A stretch of DNA of 33,483 nt. Origin: Bordetella parapertussis. GTDB lineage: Bacteria; Pseudomonadota; Gammaproteobacteria; Burkholderiales; SG8-39. Location of the stretch: assembly GCA_945897475.1 (NCBI GenBank), contig CAMDFL010000037.1, positions 1-33,483 on the forward strand. The letters run 5' to 3'. The first letter of the stretch is position 1; each line of letters starts with the position of its first letter. The position numbers and the translations under genes were made by a program. Positions 16,708 through 25,810 of this stretch are shown here, one piece after another. Under the pieces are notes generated by a model. The model had not been told where the DNA came from and searched no databases. It was given only the letters and a program-made list of their open reading frames with translations.

Positions 16708-17667
16708 TCAGCTTTGACCAGGAACGAATAACAAATTCGGGCTGAGACGCTCATAGCCCGATTCATCCATCAGAACATCGAGCGCAAGCGAAGCCAAGTC
16801 GTCGGCGACCGGGTCGGCAAGCGGGTCTTGTTCCCGGTTGAGGATTTTCAGGTAGCCACGGCAATCCTCGCAGGCCTCCGCTTTGATCGCCGTACTACCC
16901 CCTTCAATATGGTAGTAGGCGATCTTTTCGCGCGAGTCGCACTGCGTGCATTGGCCGCGCGAAAAATGCCAATCGGTGCCGCATAAGGTGCAGCAAAGAT
17001 AGCGCGCGCCAGGCACGGGGATATCGATTCGAAGCACGCTTGCCACCGGCGGCGAACCGCATACCGGGCAGATGGCGGGAATATCCAATTTTCGGAACGA
17101 TGCCTCGCCGCAGCCATGGGCGCGCTTGACCCAATGCACTTGCAAGGCCGCACCCAGAAATGCCACCGCGATCGGGTCGAGAGCCGGGTAGTCGAATGCC
17201 AGCAGGCGATCGGCCATGGCATCAAGCTGCGCGCCAGATGCGTATTGCAGTTGCCGAAGCACGGCTTGCGCTGGCGCGGGAGCTGCATCCATCACCTCGT
17301 CGATGATTTCAGCAAGCGCACCGCGCCAGGCGGCATCGCGAGCGCCATCCTTGGGCAGTGGCGGCAAGGCGTGCCGGTGACACAACTCAAGTTTAGTAGC
17401 ATCAATGGCGCTTGATGCAGGATGCGCATCGAGAGCCAATTGCTGTGCTTGCGCGACACGCTCCATCAACAGAAGAAACGACTGGTCCGCATGGCCCGAG
17501 GCCGCCAGGGAAGCAAAGCGACTGGCCCGATCGGAGAAAAAAACGCTTGGGTCAGCCAACCGCAAGGCCGGCGGCTCGCCAACACCACCCGGAACCTCTC
17601 CTTGCGGAACAATTCGGATGGCAGAATTTTGATTAGCGATACTGCCCCCTTTTTCGTCGCCCGGCAC
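16708..17667 (-). CDS. fdhE: Formate dehydrogenase accessory protein FdhE
   Basis: FdhE binds the catalytic subunit and iron and is needed for active respiratory formate dehydrogenase. The protein has the four CxxC pairs of the family: CPVC (200-203), CTLC (226-229), CTQC (240-243) and CEDC (266-269), all in the C-terminal rubredoxin-like half. The N-terminus AIRIVPQGE resembles the IRIIPQ-type start of E. coli FdhE. The ORF track starts at 17718, inside fdhI. I prefer GTG 17667, which overlaps the fdhI stop codon by one base and gives 319 aa, close to the normal length. No clear ribosome-binding site precedes it, so coupling to fdhI is likely. Confidence 0.92.
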   Translation of the reverse strand: MPGDEKGGSIANQNSAIRIVPQGEVPGGVGEPPALRLADPSVFFSDRASRFASLAASGHADQSFLLLMERVAQAQQLALDAHPASSAIDATKLELCHRHALPPLPKDGARDAAWRGALAEIIDEVMDAAPAPAQAVLRQLQYASGAQLDAMADRLLAFDYPALDPIAVAFLGAALQVHWVKRAHGCGEASFRKLDIPAICPVCGSPPVASVLRIDIPVPGARYLCCTLCGTDWHFSRGQCTQCDSREKIAYYHIEGGSTAIKAEACEDCRGYLKILNREQDPLADPVADDLASLALDVLMDESGYERLSPNLLFVPGQS

Positions 17668-18281
17668 TACTTGCCGGTCATTTCGCGATACCAGGCGCGA
17701 TGGTGGGTTTTGGCCCATTTCTCGCTGACGCTACCTCGTACCATGGCTTGTACGCTGCCTTTAACCCAGATGGCTGCATAGATATGCACGATGATCCCAA
17801 GAATCAGCACAAACGCCGATAGCGCATGCACCACCACAGCTACGCGTATGAGATCAATAGGAATTTGCTCAGCCAGATAAGGCCGCCACATCAAAAGGCC
17901 GCTCAACAGCAGCAGGCCCAGGCACACCACAATAGTCCAAAAAAGGTATTTTTGGGCAGCGTTGTATTTGCCGACTTCGGGCAAGCCCTCATCCCGATTC
18001 ATGATGACATCGCGCAAACGCTGTATCCACTTCCTATCGTTATCGGTGATGCGATTGTGATTCCAGAACCGCATCATGATGGCCAGAAAAAAGAATGCCA
18101 TCAGTACGCCCACAAAGGGATGCAGGATGCGGTTCCAGGGTCCGCCGCCCAATATCGAAGCCATGAAATAAAACGACGGATGGAACATCGCCAACCCTGA
18201 ACACGCCGCCACGATAAAGCAGATGGCGACCAGCCAATGGTTGCCGCGTTCGTGCGAGGTATAACGCTGAAGGTCGCTCAT
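17667..18281 (-). CDS. fdhI: Formate dehydrogenase cytochrome b556 (gamma) subunit
   Basis: This 204-aa integral membrane protein carries two hemes b and passes electrons from the beta subunit to quinone. Four membrane helices are visible at about 15-33, 54-72, 112-131 and 144-171. Histidines at 15, 54, 152 and 166 fit the heme ligands of the E. coli FdnI type (same spacing). The N-terminus [16 protein letters not shown] is typical. ATG overlaps the fdhH stop (ATGA). Its place after fdhH and before fdhE matches a standard N/O-type operon. Confidence 0.96.
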   Translation of the reverse strand: MSDLQRYTSHERGNHWLVAICFIVAACSGLAMFHPSFYFMASILGGGPWNRILHPFVGVLMAFFFLAIMMRFWNHNRITDNDRKWIQRLRDVIMNRDEGLPEVGKYNAAQKYLFWTIVVCLGLLLLSGLLMWRPYLAEQIPIDLIRVAVVVHALSAFVLILGIIVHIYAAIWVKGSVQAMVRGSVSEKWAKTHHRAWYREMTGK

Positions 18282-19204
18282 GCTGTCTCCTTTTCGCCCT
18301 TGGCACCAGCCCGGCCTTTATCGTCCCTGTCGTTATCGTCACCATCCTTATCGGCCCCACCCTCATCGACTTCCTTGGGACCCACGGTGACGTAGTGCAG
18401 GAATCCACCCAATACCGACAGACCCAGGATTGCGGATGCAATCGGCTTGGTGATGCCCTTCCAGAACGACACCATCGGGCTGATCCGGGGATCTTTGGGC
18501 AGGCCCTCCAATTCCGGTTTGTCGGCGTGTTTCATCACATACATGACGTGGGTTCCGCCCACGCCTTGCGGATCGTACAAACCGGCATCCTTGAATCCAC
18601 GCTCCTTCAACTCTCCGACGCGACGCTCGGCGTAGCCCAGCATGTCTTCTTTGGTGCCAAAACCGATTGCCCCGGTCGGGCAGGCCTTGACACAAGCGGG
18701 CGCCTGGCCTACCGCGACGCGGTCCGAACACAGCGTACATTTGTAGGCCTTGTTATCCTTCTTCGATATTCGCGGCACATCGAACGGGCAGCCTGCCACG
18801 CAATAACCGCAGCCAATGCAGTTATCGGAAATGAAATCGACGATGCCGTTCGAATATTTCACAATGGCCCCTGGCGCCGGACACGCCTTCAGGCAACCCG
18901 GGTCGGCGCAATGCATGCAGCCGTCCTTTCGGATCAGCCACTCCAGATTGTTGGGGGTGGTCTCAACCTCGAAGAAACGCATTACTGTCCACGAATTCGG
19001 GGTGAGGTCGGTGGGGTTGTCATACACCCCGATGTTGGTCCCAATTTCGTCGCGCAAGTCGTTCCAGTTCATGCAGGCGACCTGGCAGGCCTTGCAGCCT
19101 ATGCATTTCGATTCATCGATGAGTTTCGCGACTTGCGCAGTCTGCCTCACTCCCGGCGAAGGAGTGGTAGTTGCCGAACGCGCCATGATATCCAGTGCTG
19201 ACAT
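18278..19204 (-). CDS. fdhH: Formate dehydrogenase iron-sulfur (beta) subunit
   Basis: This 308-aa subunit carries four 4Fe-4S clusters between the catalytic and cytochrome subunits. Cysteine groups are [35 protein letters not shown] and CTLCSDRV...CVKAC. A single membrane anchor, [18 protein letters not shown], lies near residue 250. The C-terminal tail is long and rich in Asp, Lys and Gly ([11 protein letters not shown]). AGGAGG precedes ATG, eight bases after the fdhG stop. E. coli FdnH is 294 aa, so only the tail is extra. Confidence 0.97.
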   Translation of the reverse strand: MSALDIMARSATTTPSPGVRQTAQVAKLIDESKCIGCKACQVACMNWNDLRDEIGTNIGVYDNPTDLTPNSWTVMRFFEVETTPNNLEWLIRKDGCMHCADPGCLKACPAPGAIVKYSNGIVDFISDNCIGCGYCVAGCPFDVPRISKKDNKAYKCTLCSDRVAVGQAPACVKACPTGAIGFGTKEDMLGYAERRVGELKERGFKDAGLYDPQGVGGTHVMYVMKHADKPELEGLPKDPRISPMVSFWKGITKPIASAILGLSVLGGFLHYVTVGPKEVDEGGADKDGDDNDRDDKGRAGAKGEKETA

Positions 19205-19212
19205 GTCCCCTC

Positions 19213-22200
19213 CTAGGCTTTTTCGATGTTGACGAGAAACGCCTTGTACTCCGGCGTCTGCGAATTGGCATCACCCACATACGGCGTCAAGGCGTTGGCG
19301 AGATAACCATTTTGCGTCACCCCCTTGAAGCCCCAGTGGATCGGGATGCCCACGGTGTGCACTTTCTTACCGTTCACCTCCAGCGCGCGGATGCGTTTGG
19401 TGACCACGCAAGCCGCCTTGACCTCGCCGCGGTTGGATTTAACACGCACCATCTGGCCATTCTTGATGCCTTTTTCCTTCGCCAGTTCCTCGCCAATCTC
19501 CACAAACGGCGCGGGTTGAACGATGGCGTTGGAACGTGCGTGCTTAGTCCAGAAGTGCAGATGTTCGGCCAGGCGATAAGTGGTCGCAGCGTAGGGAAAT
19601 TCGGCGGCTTTGCCGAAAGCCTCCATATCGCCCTTATAGACCCGTGCGGTGGGATTGCTGATCGCCTTTGGATTGGTCGGGCACATCAGGTTGACACCTA
19701 CCGGATTCTCGAACGGCTCGTAGTGCTCCGGGAACGGGCCTTCGCTCATGCCGATTGCGTACAACCGCGCCACGCCTTCCGGATTCATGATGAAGGCACC
19801 CACATTTTCAGCAGGCGCTGCATCGGCGCGCATATCGGGAACGTCCGCGCCGGTCCAGCGTGTGCCATCCCATCGCATATAGCTTCGCGAGCTGTCCCAG
19901 GGTTTGCCATCGGCGTCCGCCGAAGCGCGGTTGTAGAGGATGCGGCGGTTGGCTGGCCAGGAAAATCCCCATCCCGAATACACACCCAAGCCCGATGGAT
20001 CGGATGTATCGCGGCGCGCGGTCATATTACCGGCCGGACTCCACGAACCGCAGTAGATCCAGTTGCCGCAACTGGTCGAGCCGTCGGCTTGCAGCAGAGC
20101 GAAAGCGGGCATTTGCGCGCCCGCGGGCACCAGCACCTTTTTGGGATCCTTCGGGTCCAGCACATCAGCCAGCGCCCGCCCGTTGATTTCGCGCAGCACT
20201 TCCTCGGGCGTCGGCATATCGGCCTTGAGATAGGGCCAAGCCATATTGAGTATGGGTTCGGGCAGCTTGCCGCCGTCCTTGCGATACAGATCCCTCAGTT
20301 TCACGAATAGCTTGGCGATGATTTCCGAATCAACCTTGGCCTCACCGGGGGGTTCCACGGCGCGCTCTTTCCAGGCAATCACCCGGCTGGAATTGGTGAA
20401 GGTTCCGGCTTCCTCGGCAAAACAGCTGGTCGGCAGACGGAACACCTCGGTCTGGATTTTCGCTGGATCCACGTCGTTCAATGGACCGTAGTTTTTCCAG
20501 AACTCTGAGGTCTCGGTGGCCAGCGGGTCCAACACCACCAGAAACTTCAATTTGGCGAATGCCTCGCTTTGTTTCTTTTTATTCGGCAACGCCGCCAAAG
20601 GATTGAACCCCTGGCACAGGAATCCACTCATGCGCCCCTGATGCATGCGCTCGAAGATCGCCAGTACGTCGTAGGCGCCATCGCGCTTTGGCAGCCAGTC
20701 GTAGGCAAAATCATTCTCCTTGGTGGCCGCAGCGCCATACCAGGATTTCATCAGGCTGGTGTGCCACTTGGGAAAATTCTGCGTGAAAGTCATCTGATTC
20801 GGACGCAACGGCTTGCCGGTGCGCGCGGCCAAGTAGGCCTCGCGCGTCACATCGCCATCGCCGGGCGCACCCAGATATCCGGGCAGCACCTCCGAGTACA
20901 GCGCCATATCGGTGATGCCCTGCACATTAGCGTGGCCGCGAAGCGCGTTGACGCCGCCGCCGGGCCGGCCCATGTTGCCGAGCAACAACTGGATCATCGC
21001 CATGGTGCGGATGTTCTGCGAACCCACCGAATGCTGAGTCCAACCCAAGGCATACAGGATGGTCATCACCTTGTTGGCCGCCGAGGTCGAGGCGATTTGT
21101 TCAGCCACTTTCAAGAACGCGTCTTTTGGCGTGCCGGTGATTTTACTCACCAGCTCGGGGGTGTAGCGCGAATAGTGTTTTTTCAGTTGCTGAAATACGC
21201 AACGCGGGTTTTGCAGGGTGTCGTCAACCACGACGAAACCATCTTTGCCCAGCTCGTAGCCCCAGGTGGCTTTGTCGTAAGTACGCTTGGCCTCGTCGTA
21301 GCCGCTGAAAAAACCGTTTTCGTAGTTGAAACCCTCTTTGGTGAGGAAGCTGGCATCGGTGTTTATCTTGATGTAATCGTGATGCAGCTTGTCATTAGCA
21401 AATAAATAATTGATTACCCCGCCCAGGAAAGCGATGTCGGTGCCCACGCGCAGCGGCGCGTAGAGATCGGCGACCGCAGCGGAGCGCGTAAACCGCGGGT
21501 CAACAACGACCAGCTTCGCCTTCCTTTGCTGCATTGCCTCGGTCACCCACTTGAAACCACAGGGGTGGGCTTCCGCGGCGTTTCCGCCCATCACGAGAAC
21601 CAGATCGGCATTCTTGATGTCGACCCAGTTGTTGGTCATCGCGCCTCTGCCGAATGTGGGGCCCAAACTGGACACCGTGGGTGCGTGTCATATTCGTGCC
21701 TGAGTATCGAAGGCAACCATTCCCAAGCCGCGCGCGACCTTGACACTTAAATAGCCCGATTCGTTCGAGGCAGCACTCGATGCCAGAAAGCCGACGGTGT
21801 TCCAGCGATTGACGGTTGTGCCCTTGTCGTTCTTTTCGACAAGATTCTTATCGCGATCATCCTTCATATGGCGGGCGATGCGATTCAAGGCATCGTCCCA
21901 GGAGAGGCGCTTCCACTCGTTGGAACCCGGCGCGCGCACCTCCGGGTAACGCAGCCGATTCGGGCTTTGAATCATATCGAGCACGCCCGCGCCCTTGGCG
22001 CATAAGGTTCCGCGATTCACCGGATTATCAGGATCGCCTTCAACGTGAATGATGGAAGTCTTCACGTTTTTCGATTTATCACCCAGGGTGTACATGATCA
22101 TGCCGCAACTCACCGAACAATACGGGCAGGTACTGCGCGTCTCCGTAGTGCGCGCCAGCTTGTAGCCGCGTACATCGTTGGCCATGGCCGATGGGGCATA

Positions 22201-22281
22201 CCCCATCATGGCAAGGCTTGAGCCTCCCATGCCGCCTGCGCAAATTCTAAAAAACTGTCTGCGTGAAACTTTGACGTCCAT
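19213..22281 (-). CDS. fdhG: Formate dehydrogenase major subunit, selenoprotein (in-frame UGA)
   Basis: This periplasmic molybdenum or tungsten enzyme oxidises formate to CO2. The ORF track shows two pieces, 21688-22281 and 19213-21675, but they are in the same frame. They are joined by TGA at 21690-21688, in the context [22 protein letters not shown]. That is where FdnG-type enzymes carry selenocysteine, here residue 198 of 1022. The N-terminus has a Tat signal, SRRQFF (6-11). The first 4Fe-4S site starts at [11 protein letters not shown]. Other motifs are [28 protein letters not shown] and [20 protein letters not shown]. The C-terminal molybdopterin domain is complete. GAAGGA precedes ATG. 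It needs SelA, SelB and tRNA-Sec, encoded elsewhere. Confidence 0.96.
21658..21690 (-). promoter_or_regulatory. Sec codon and SECIS-like hairpin in fdhG
   Basis: After UGA there are 11 bases, then GGUGUCCAGUUUGGGCCCC, which can form a stem of six pairs and one mismatch with an AGUUU loop. The position equals that of the bacterial SECIS bound by SelB in E. coli fdh genes. The fold is inferred by hand. Confidence 0.65.
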
Positions 22282-22786
22282 GGGCTATTCCTTCAATATG
22301 TTTTTGTCATAATTTTCGGGATGCGCAGGCAATTTACACGCGGGGATCGCGTAAAGCAACGGCTTCCGCGCACTATCCATCGAACAGAATCACCGGAGAT
22401 TCTGGTGCTGCTTTGCAACGTTATTTGGGCAAGTTTGATATCTGTCGATATCTATCGAGGCAAATACTATTGGGATAAGCACCTAATTCGGCACAGCAGT
22501 GCATCCATTCCAGATGATATTTTCGCACCGCAACAATGCGATGGAGAAGCCACAGAGAGCCACAGAGAGCTACCGAAAGCCATCGAGATCCACCAACAAA
22601 CAAGCTTTACCCGTGCGAGCTAATTCCGCTACACTCCAAAGGGTCACCTACCGCCACAGAATCAAGAGAAAAAAGCAAGAGCGTGACAAAACTGAGCCGG
22701 CACAGCACAGCTTCTGGGAAATTCCATGGCAAACGGTGCGCGGCCAATCCAAGTAAAGTATTTCCTGAACAAGGGGTCAAAGTTAC
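22282..22786. promoter_or_regulatory. 505-bp divergent region between fdhG and first decarboxylase gene
   Basis: No convincing gene lies here; the ORFs listed (100, 85 and 84 aa) overlap one another, have no family features and differ in codon pattern from neighbours. The region must hold promoters for the fdh operon (-) and the decarboxylase pair (+). It includes a GATATCTGTCGATATCTATCGA segment near 22438 and a decaying 10-bp tandem repeat at 22548. AAGGGG lies ten bases before ATG 22787. I found no clear FNR, sigma-54 or other named site. Confidence 0.5.
22548..22597. repeat. Degenerate 10-bp tandem repeat, 4-5 units
   Basis: The unit AGCCACAGAG occurs twice exactly, then decays as AGCTACCGAA, AGCCATCGAG and ATCCACCAAC. 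It lies in the fdhG/decarboxylase intergenic region, with no ORF that explains it. Confidence 0.7.
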
Positions 22787-23542
22787 ATGAAAGCGGAACA
22801 GATTTTAAAACTGCCTTCGATGCCGGCCGCAAGTCCGAGCTATCCGATGGGTCCCTATCGATTTGTCAATCGCGAATTCCTGATTGTCACCTATGAAACA
22901 GATCATGATCTTTTGCGCCAAGCGGTGCCCGAACCACTGGAGCCAAACAAGGATGGTCATGTGCTCTACGAGTGGATACGCATGCCCGACAGTTCCGGTT
23001 TCGGCGACTACACCGAAAGCGGTGTAGTAATCCCCTGTACGTTCCAAGGCGAGCCGGTCAATTTCACCGCCCAGATGTATCTGGACGACGAGCCTCCTAT
23101 CGCCGGTGGACGAGAAATCTGGGGCTTCCCCAAGAAGTTTGCCAAACCGAAACTGGAAGTCTGCGGGGATACGCTGACCGGCACGCTGCACTACGCCGGC
23201 CAATTGGTCGCGATGGGCACCATGGCCTTCAAGCACCAGCAGTCCCCCGGCGGTGTCGAAGCACAAGCCAAGGGTATGACCAAAACAAGTTGCAATTTAA
23301 AGATCATTCCGGATGTCGATGGCAGTCTCAAAATCTGCCAACTGGTGGCCTATAACCTGAAGGACATCACCGTCAAAGGCAGCTGGATTTCGCCCGCACG
23401 CTTGCAACTGATTCCACACGTCAATGCACCTGCGGCCGATTTGCCGATCAAGAAGATCATCAGCGGCAAACATTTCATCAGCGATCTGACCCTGCCGCAT
23501 GGCCGCGTCATGTTCGACTACATCAAGGACCAAGCCCCTTAA
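22787..23542 (+). CDS. adc: Acetoacetate decarboxylase
   Basis: This 251-aa enzyme would convert acetoacetate to acetone and CO2. It is alignable by eye along its whole length with Clostridium acetobutylicum Adc. The active-site pair PKK is present in GREIWGFPKKFAKPKL (K116 Schiff base, K117 pKa neighbour; K115/K116 in the clostridial enzyme). The catalytic Glu lies in YTESGVVIP (E77), and Arg in FVNRE (R29). It is followed after 36 bases by a paralogue. Acetoacetate would come from bdhA and the PHB cycle or from CoA-transferase nearby. A related but different decarboxylase activity cannot be excluded from sequence alone. Confidence 0.92.
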   Translation: MKAEQILKLPSMPAASPSYPMGPYRFVNREFLIVTYETDHDLLRQAVPEPLEPNKDGHVLYEWIRMPDSSGFGDYTESGVVIPCTFQGEPVNFTAQMYLDDEPPIAGGREIWGFPKKFAKPKLEVCGDTLTGTLHYAGQLVAMGTMAFKHQQSPGGVEAQAKGMTKTSCNLKIIPDVDGSLKICQLVAYNLKDITVKGSWISPARLQLIPHVNAPAADLPIKKIISGKHFISDLTLPHGRVMFDYIKDQAP

Positions 23543-23578
23543 GCGGGCGCGAGATGACCCAATAAAAGAAAGCGCAAA

Positions 23579-24322
23579 ATGAAAAAAAGCGAAGTAATGC
23601 AACTGCCGTCGATGCCCCTGCAGAGTCCGACTTATCCGCGCGGACCCTACCGGTTTTTCAACCGCCAGTACATGGTAATCAGCTATAAAACCGATGCCGA
23701 TGCGATCCGCGAGGCGCTGCCCGAACCACTGATGCCAGCTGGCGATACCGTGTCGGTGCAGTGGCTGGATCTGCCTGACGGTGAGGGTTTTGGCGCCTAC
23801 ACCGCCACCGCGCAAATCATCCCATGTACTTTCAAGGGAGAAGCCTGCAATTTTGTGAGCCAGATGTACGTGGATAACACGCCGCCGCTTTCGGGTGGTC
23901 GTGAGATCTGGGGCTATCCGATGAAGCACGGCGATGCCACGCTCAAGGTCATCGGCGACACCTTGACCGGTACCTTGCATTACGCCACCGAGCGCGTCGC
24001 CACCGGAACCATGGTTTTCAAACATGACGCGTTCCGTACCGACTACTCGCACGAGCAAGGCCTGCTGGCACGAACCCAGGTTACTTTGAAATTGATTCCC
24101 GACATCGATGGCACGCCGGCAATTGCACAATTGGTAGCGGTCAAGTTCGAGAATATCTCGCTCAAAGGCGCCTGGGCCGGTCGAGCCAGCCTGGAACTGG
24201 TACCCGCAGTGAACTGCCCCTTGTCGGACCTGCCGGTGCGCCAAGTCTCAGGCGGACTGCATATGGTGACCGACATGACACTGCCCTACGGCAAGGTGAT
24301 ACACGACTACCTGGCCAAATAG
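23579..24322 (+). CDS. Acetoacetate-decarboxylase-like protein without Schiff-base Lys
   Basis: This 247-aa protein is a clear paralogue of the gene before it, sharing SPTYPRGPYRFFNRQ, GGREIWG, GDTLTGTLHYA and the LIPDIDGTP segment. At the active site PKK is changed to PMK (M115-K116), so the lysine that forms the Schiff base in acetoacetate decarboxylase is methionine. The YTES glutamate is also changed (YTATAQIIP). The codons read ATG AAG clearly, in a frame with no sign of decay. It may be a non-decarboxylating member of the superfamily, a regulatory or structural partner of the first protein, or an enzyme with another reaction. It is almost certainly co-transcribed with the first gene and ends at a strong terminator. 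Confidence 0.9.
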   Translation: MKKSEVMQLPSMPLQSPTYPRGPYRFFNRQYMVISYKTDADAIREALPEPLMPAGDTVSVQWLDLPDGEGFGAYTATAQIIPCTFKGEACNFVSQMYVDNTPPLSGGREIWGYPMKHGDATLKVIGDTLTGTLHYATERVATGTMVFKHDAFRTDYSHEQGLLARTQVTLKLIPDIDGTPAIAQLVAVKFENISLKGAWAGRASLELVPAVNCPLSDLPVRQVSGGLHMVTDMTLPYGKVIHDYLAK

Positions 24323-24329
24323 GCGGGTT

Positions 24330-24360
24330 GCTTACTGAGCGACAAGCAAGCTCAGTAAGC
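24330..24360. repeat. Perfect 11-bp inverted repeat after decarboxylase pair
   Basis: GCTTACTGAGC and GCTCAGTAAGC flank a 9-nt loop just past the stop codon. It is followed by a run of nine A, not T, so on this strand it is not a standard terminator; it precedes one. Confidence 0.65.
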
Positions 24361-24373
24361 GCCAAAAAAAAAT

Positions 24374-24425
24374 GGGGCGGATGGCTCAGTTTCTTGACTG
24401 AGCAATTCGCCCCGTTTTCGTTTCA
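24374..24425 (+). terminator. Intrinsic terminator of decarboxylase operon
   Basis: GGGGCGGATGGCTCAG pairs with CTGAGCAATTCGCCCC (14 of 16 positions, the others wobble or mismatch) around an 8-nt loop, followed by GTTTTCGTTT. Stem and T-rich tail are both present in the right direction. Confidence 0.8.
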
Positions 24426-24582
24426 ATCAATCGCTTTGGTTTCGACCTGCTGATTTCGTTTCAGTCGACCAATGTAGTCTCGGCCGGCTGATTTGGTTTC
24501 AGTCGGCTGATTTGGTTTCAGTCGGCCGATCTCGTTCCCGCCGGTTGATCTTGTTTCGACCGCCCGACTTCGGTTCGCTCCT
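24412..24582. repeat. 19-bp tandem repeat, nine units
   Basis: Nine successive 19-base units fit the consensus CTGATTTGGTTTCAGTCGG without gaps. Units five and six (24488-24525) are identical; those at the ends are more divergent, as expected for an ageing array growing from the middle. The array starts in the terminator T-tail and stops 12 bases before the patatin stop codon. It has no spacers and no ORF, so it is neither CRISPR nor coding. Confidence 0.85.
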
Positions 24583-24594
24583 TCTATTCCCCGC

Positions 24595-25659
24595 CTAAAG
24601 GAACTCTTTCTTCAAGTCCACGGTAGAGCGCACGCCAAGGTGCTCAAAATTGTGCGTGAGCCACTCTCCGGCCAATGCACGACCGCGATCGCGCAAGGTT
24701 GTCAGGAATTTCCAGTCGCTGCACATCTTGCTTTCGGCCGACATGTCGGATAGCGCGTTATCGGCGCGCACCGAATGGATCAAAACATACTTGAATTTAT
24801 CCTTGTGCTCGTCCTTGATCATGCCGTTGTCGAGCAACTGCTGCACGAAGTAGACCGAGCGTAATTCCTTGATCAACGAAGAATTAAAGGTGATTTCGTT
24901 GAGCCGATTGTGAATATCGGCCGACGTGGTGGGAAGCCCCGGTCTTTCAATCGGGTTGATATGCAGAATCACCACGTCGCGCGAATCGGTATGGTAGAAC
25001 AGGGGGTAGAGAACAGGATTACCCATGTAACCGCCGTCCCAGTAATGCTCGCCATTGATTTCGACCGCCTGAAACACCTGCGGCAGGCAAGCGGAAGCCA
25101 AAACAACATCGCAAGTGACTTCACTGGTATTGAATATTTTCACCTTACCGGTGCGTACATTGGTTGCGCAGATGAACAGCTTTGTCCCCTGGCTTCTCTC
25201 GAGCGCCTCGAAATCAACCTGTTTCTCCAGCACCTCTTTCAAGGGGTTGTAATTCATCGGATTCATCTGATAGGGCGACATGGTCCCCATGAGCGTTTTC
25301 ATCAGACCCTGCATGGGGCTTTCCTTGGGTAACACTTCGGTGTCCCAAGGCATGCGTGGCGGCTTGAATTTCGACCCAGCATCCGCGATTGCCTTCCAGA
25401 AGTTATGCAAGGCCTCGCGTGCACCGTCATTGCCGCGCAGTTTGCCGTAGGCGTACACCACGGCGTTCATCGACCCAGCACTCGTGCCAGAGACGCCTTC
25501 GATCTCGATGCGCCCATCTTCGAGAAATTTGTCCATCACACCCCAGCCAAATGCGCCGTGGGATCCCCCGCCTTGCAAGGCCAGATTAATGGTCTTCATT
25601 TTCGTATCTTTAGTGACCTGAGGATCGGATATTTCCGATTGTCTTGTTTTAGTTGCCAT
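24595..25659 (-). CDS. Patatin-like phospholipase
   Basis: This 354-aa protein has the patatin Ser-Asp dyad: oxyanion loop GGGSHG (30-35 region), Ser60 in GTSAG, and Asp208 in DGG. Such enzymes hydrolyse acyl chains from lipids. In Burkholderiales a gene of this type commonly lies next to bdhA and an acetoacetate decarboxylase; that is from family knowledge and fits here. Two starts are possible, MATKTR (25659) and MKTINL (25599); neither has a clear ribosome-binding site. It follows bdhA on the same strand across a 20-bp repeat array. A direct role on PHB granules is an inference from its neighbours. No signal peptide is visible. Confidence 0.9.
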   Translation of the reverse strand: MATKTRQSEISDPQVTKDTKMKTINLALQGGGSHGAFGWGVMDKFLEDGRIEIEGVSGTSAGSMNAVVYAYGKLRGNDGAREALHNFWKAIADAGSKFKPPRMPWDTEVLPKESPMQGLMKTLMGTMSPYQMNPMNYNPLKEVLEKQVDFEALERSQGTKLFICATNVRTGKVKIFNTSEVTCDVVLASACLPQVFQAVEINGEHYWDGGYMGNPVLYPLFYHTDSRDVVILHINPIERPGLPTTSADIHNRLNEITFNSSLIKELRSVYFVQQLLDNGMIKDEHKDKFKYVLIHSVRADNALSDMSAESKMCSDWKFLTTLRDRGRALAGEWLTHNFEHLGVRSTVDLKKEFL

Positions 25660-25702
25660 GGTTAGTCTTTCTATCGGGTACGGCGAAAAATGGACGCATC
25701 AA

Positions 25703-25810
25703 CGACCTAATAAGTGTCAGACCGATCTAATAAGTCTCAGATCGGTCTAATAAGTGTCAGATCGATCTAAAAAGTGGCAGATCGACCTAACAAGTGTCAG
25801 ATCGACCTAA
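25703..25810. repeat. 20-bp tandem repeat, five full units plus a partial one
   Basis: Units fit CGATCTAATAAGTGTCAGAT, starting at 25703, 25723, 25743, 25763 and 25783; a sixth begins at 25803 and provides the bdhA stop codon. Units one to three also form a perfect 10-bp inverted repeat, AGACCGATCT / AGATCGGTCT (25719-25748). The array lies between bdhA and the patatin gene. Confidence 0.88.

Noticed and set aside
19195-20310. Long plus-strand ORF of 371 aa opposite fdhG
   Set aside because: It is the mirror frame of a strongly conserved gene; the His/Arg/Gly-rich product is typical of antisense shadows. The same applies to 32101-33036, 29968-30708, 27721-28605 and 6808-7857.
19213-21675. 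The 820-aa ORF and the 197-aa ORF as two genes, or fdhG as a pseudogene
   Set aside because: Both lie in one frame; the only break is TGA at the known selenocysteine position, with conserved residues on both sides.
22321-22756. ORFs of 100, 85 and 84 aa between fdhG and the decarboxylase
   Set aside because: They overlap each other in different frames, have no recognisable features, and read through a short tandem repeat.
24412-25810. CRISPR array
   Set aside because: The 19- and 20-bp units are directly adjacent with no spacers, and no cas genes are present.
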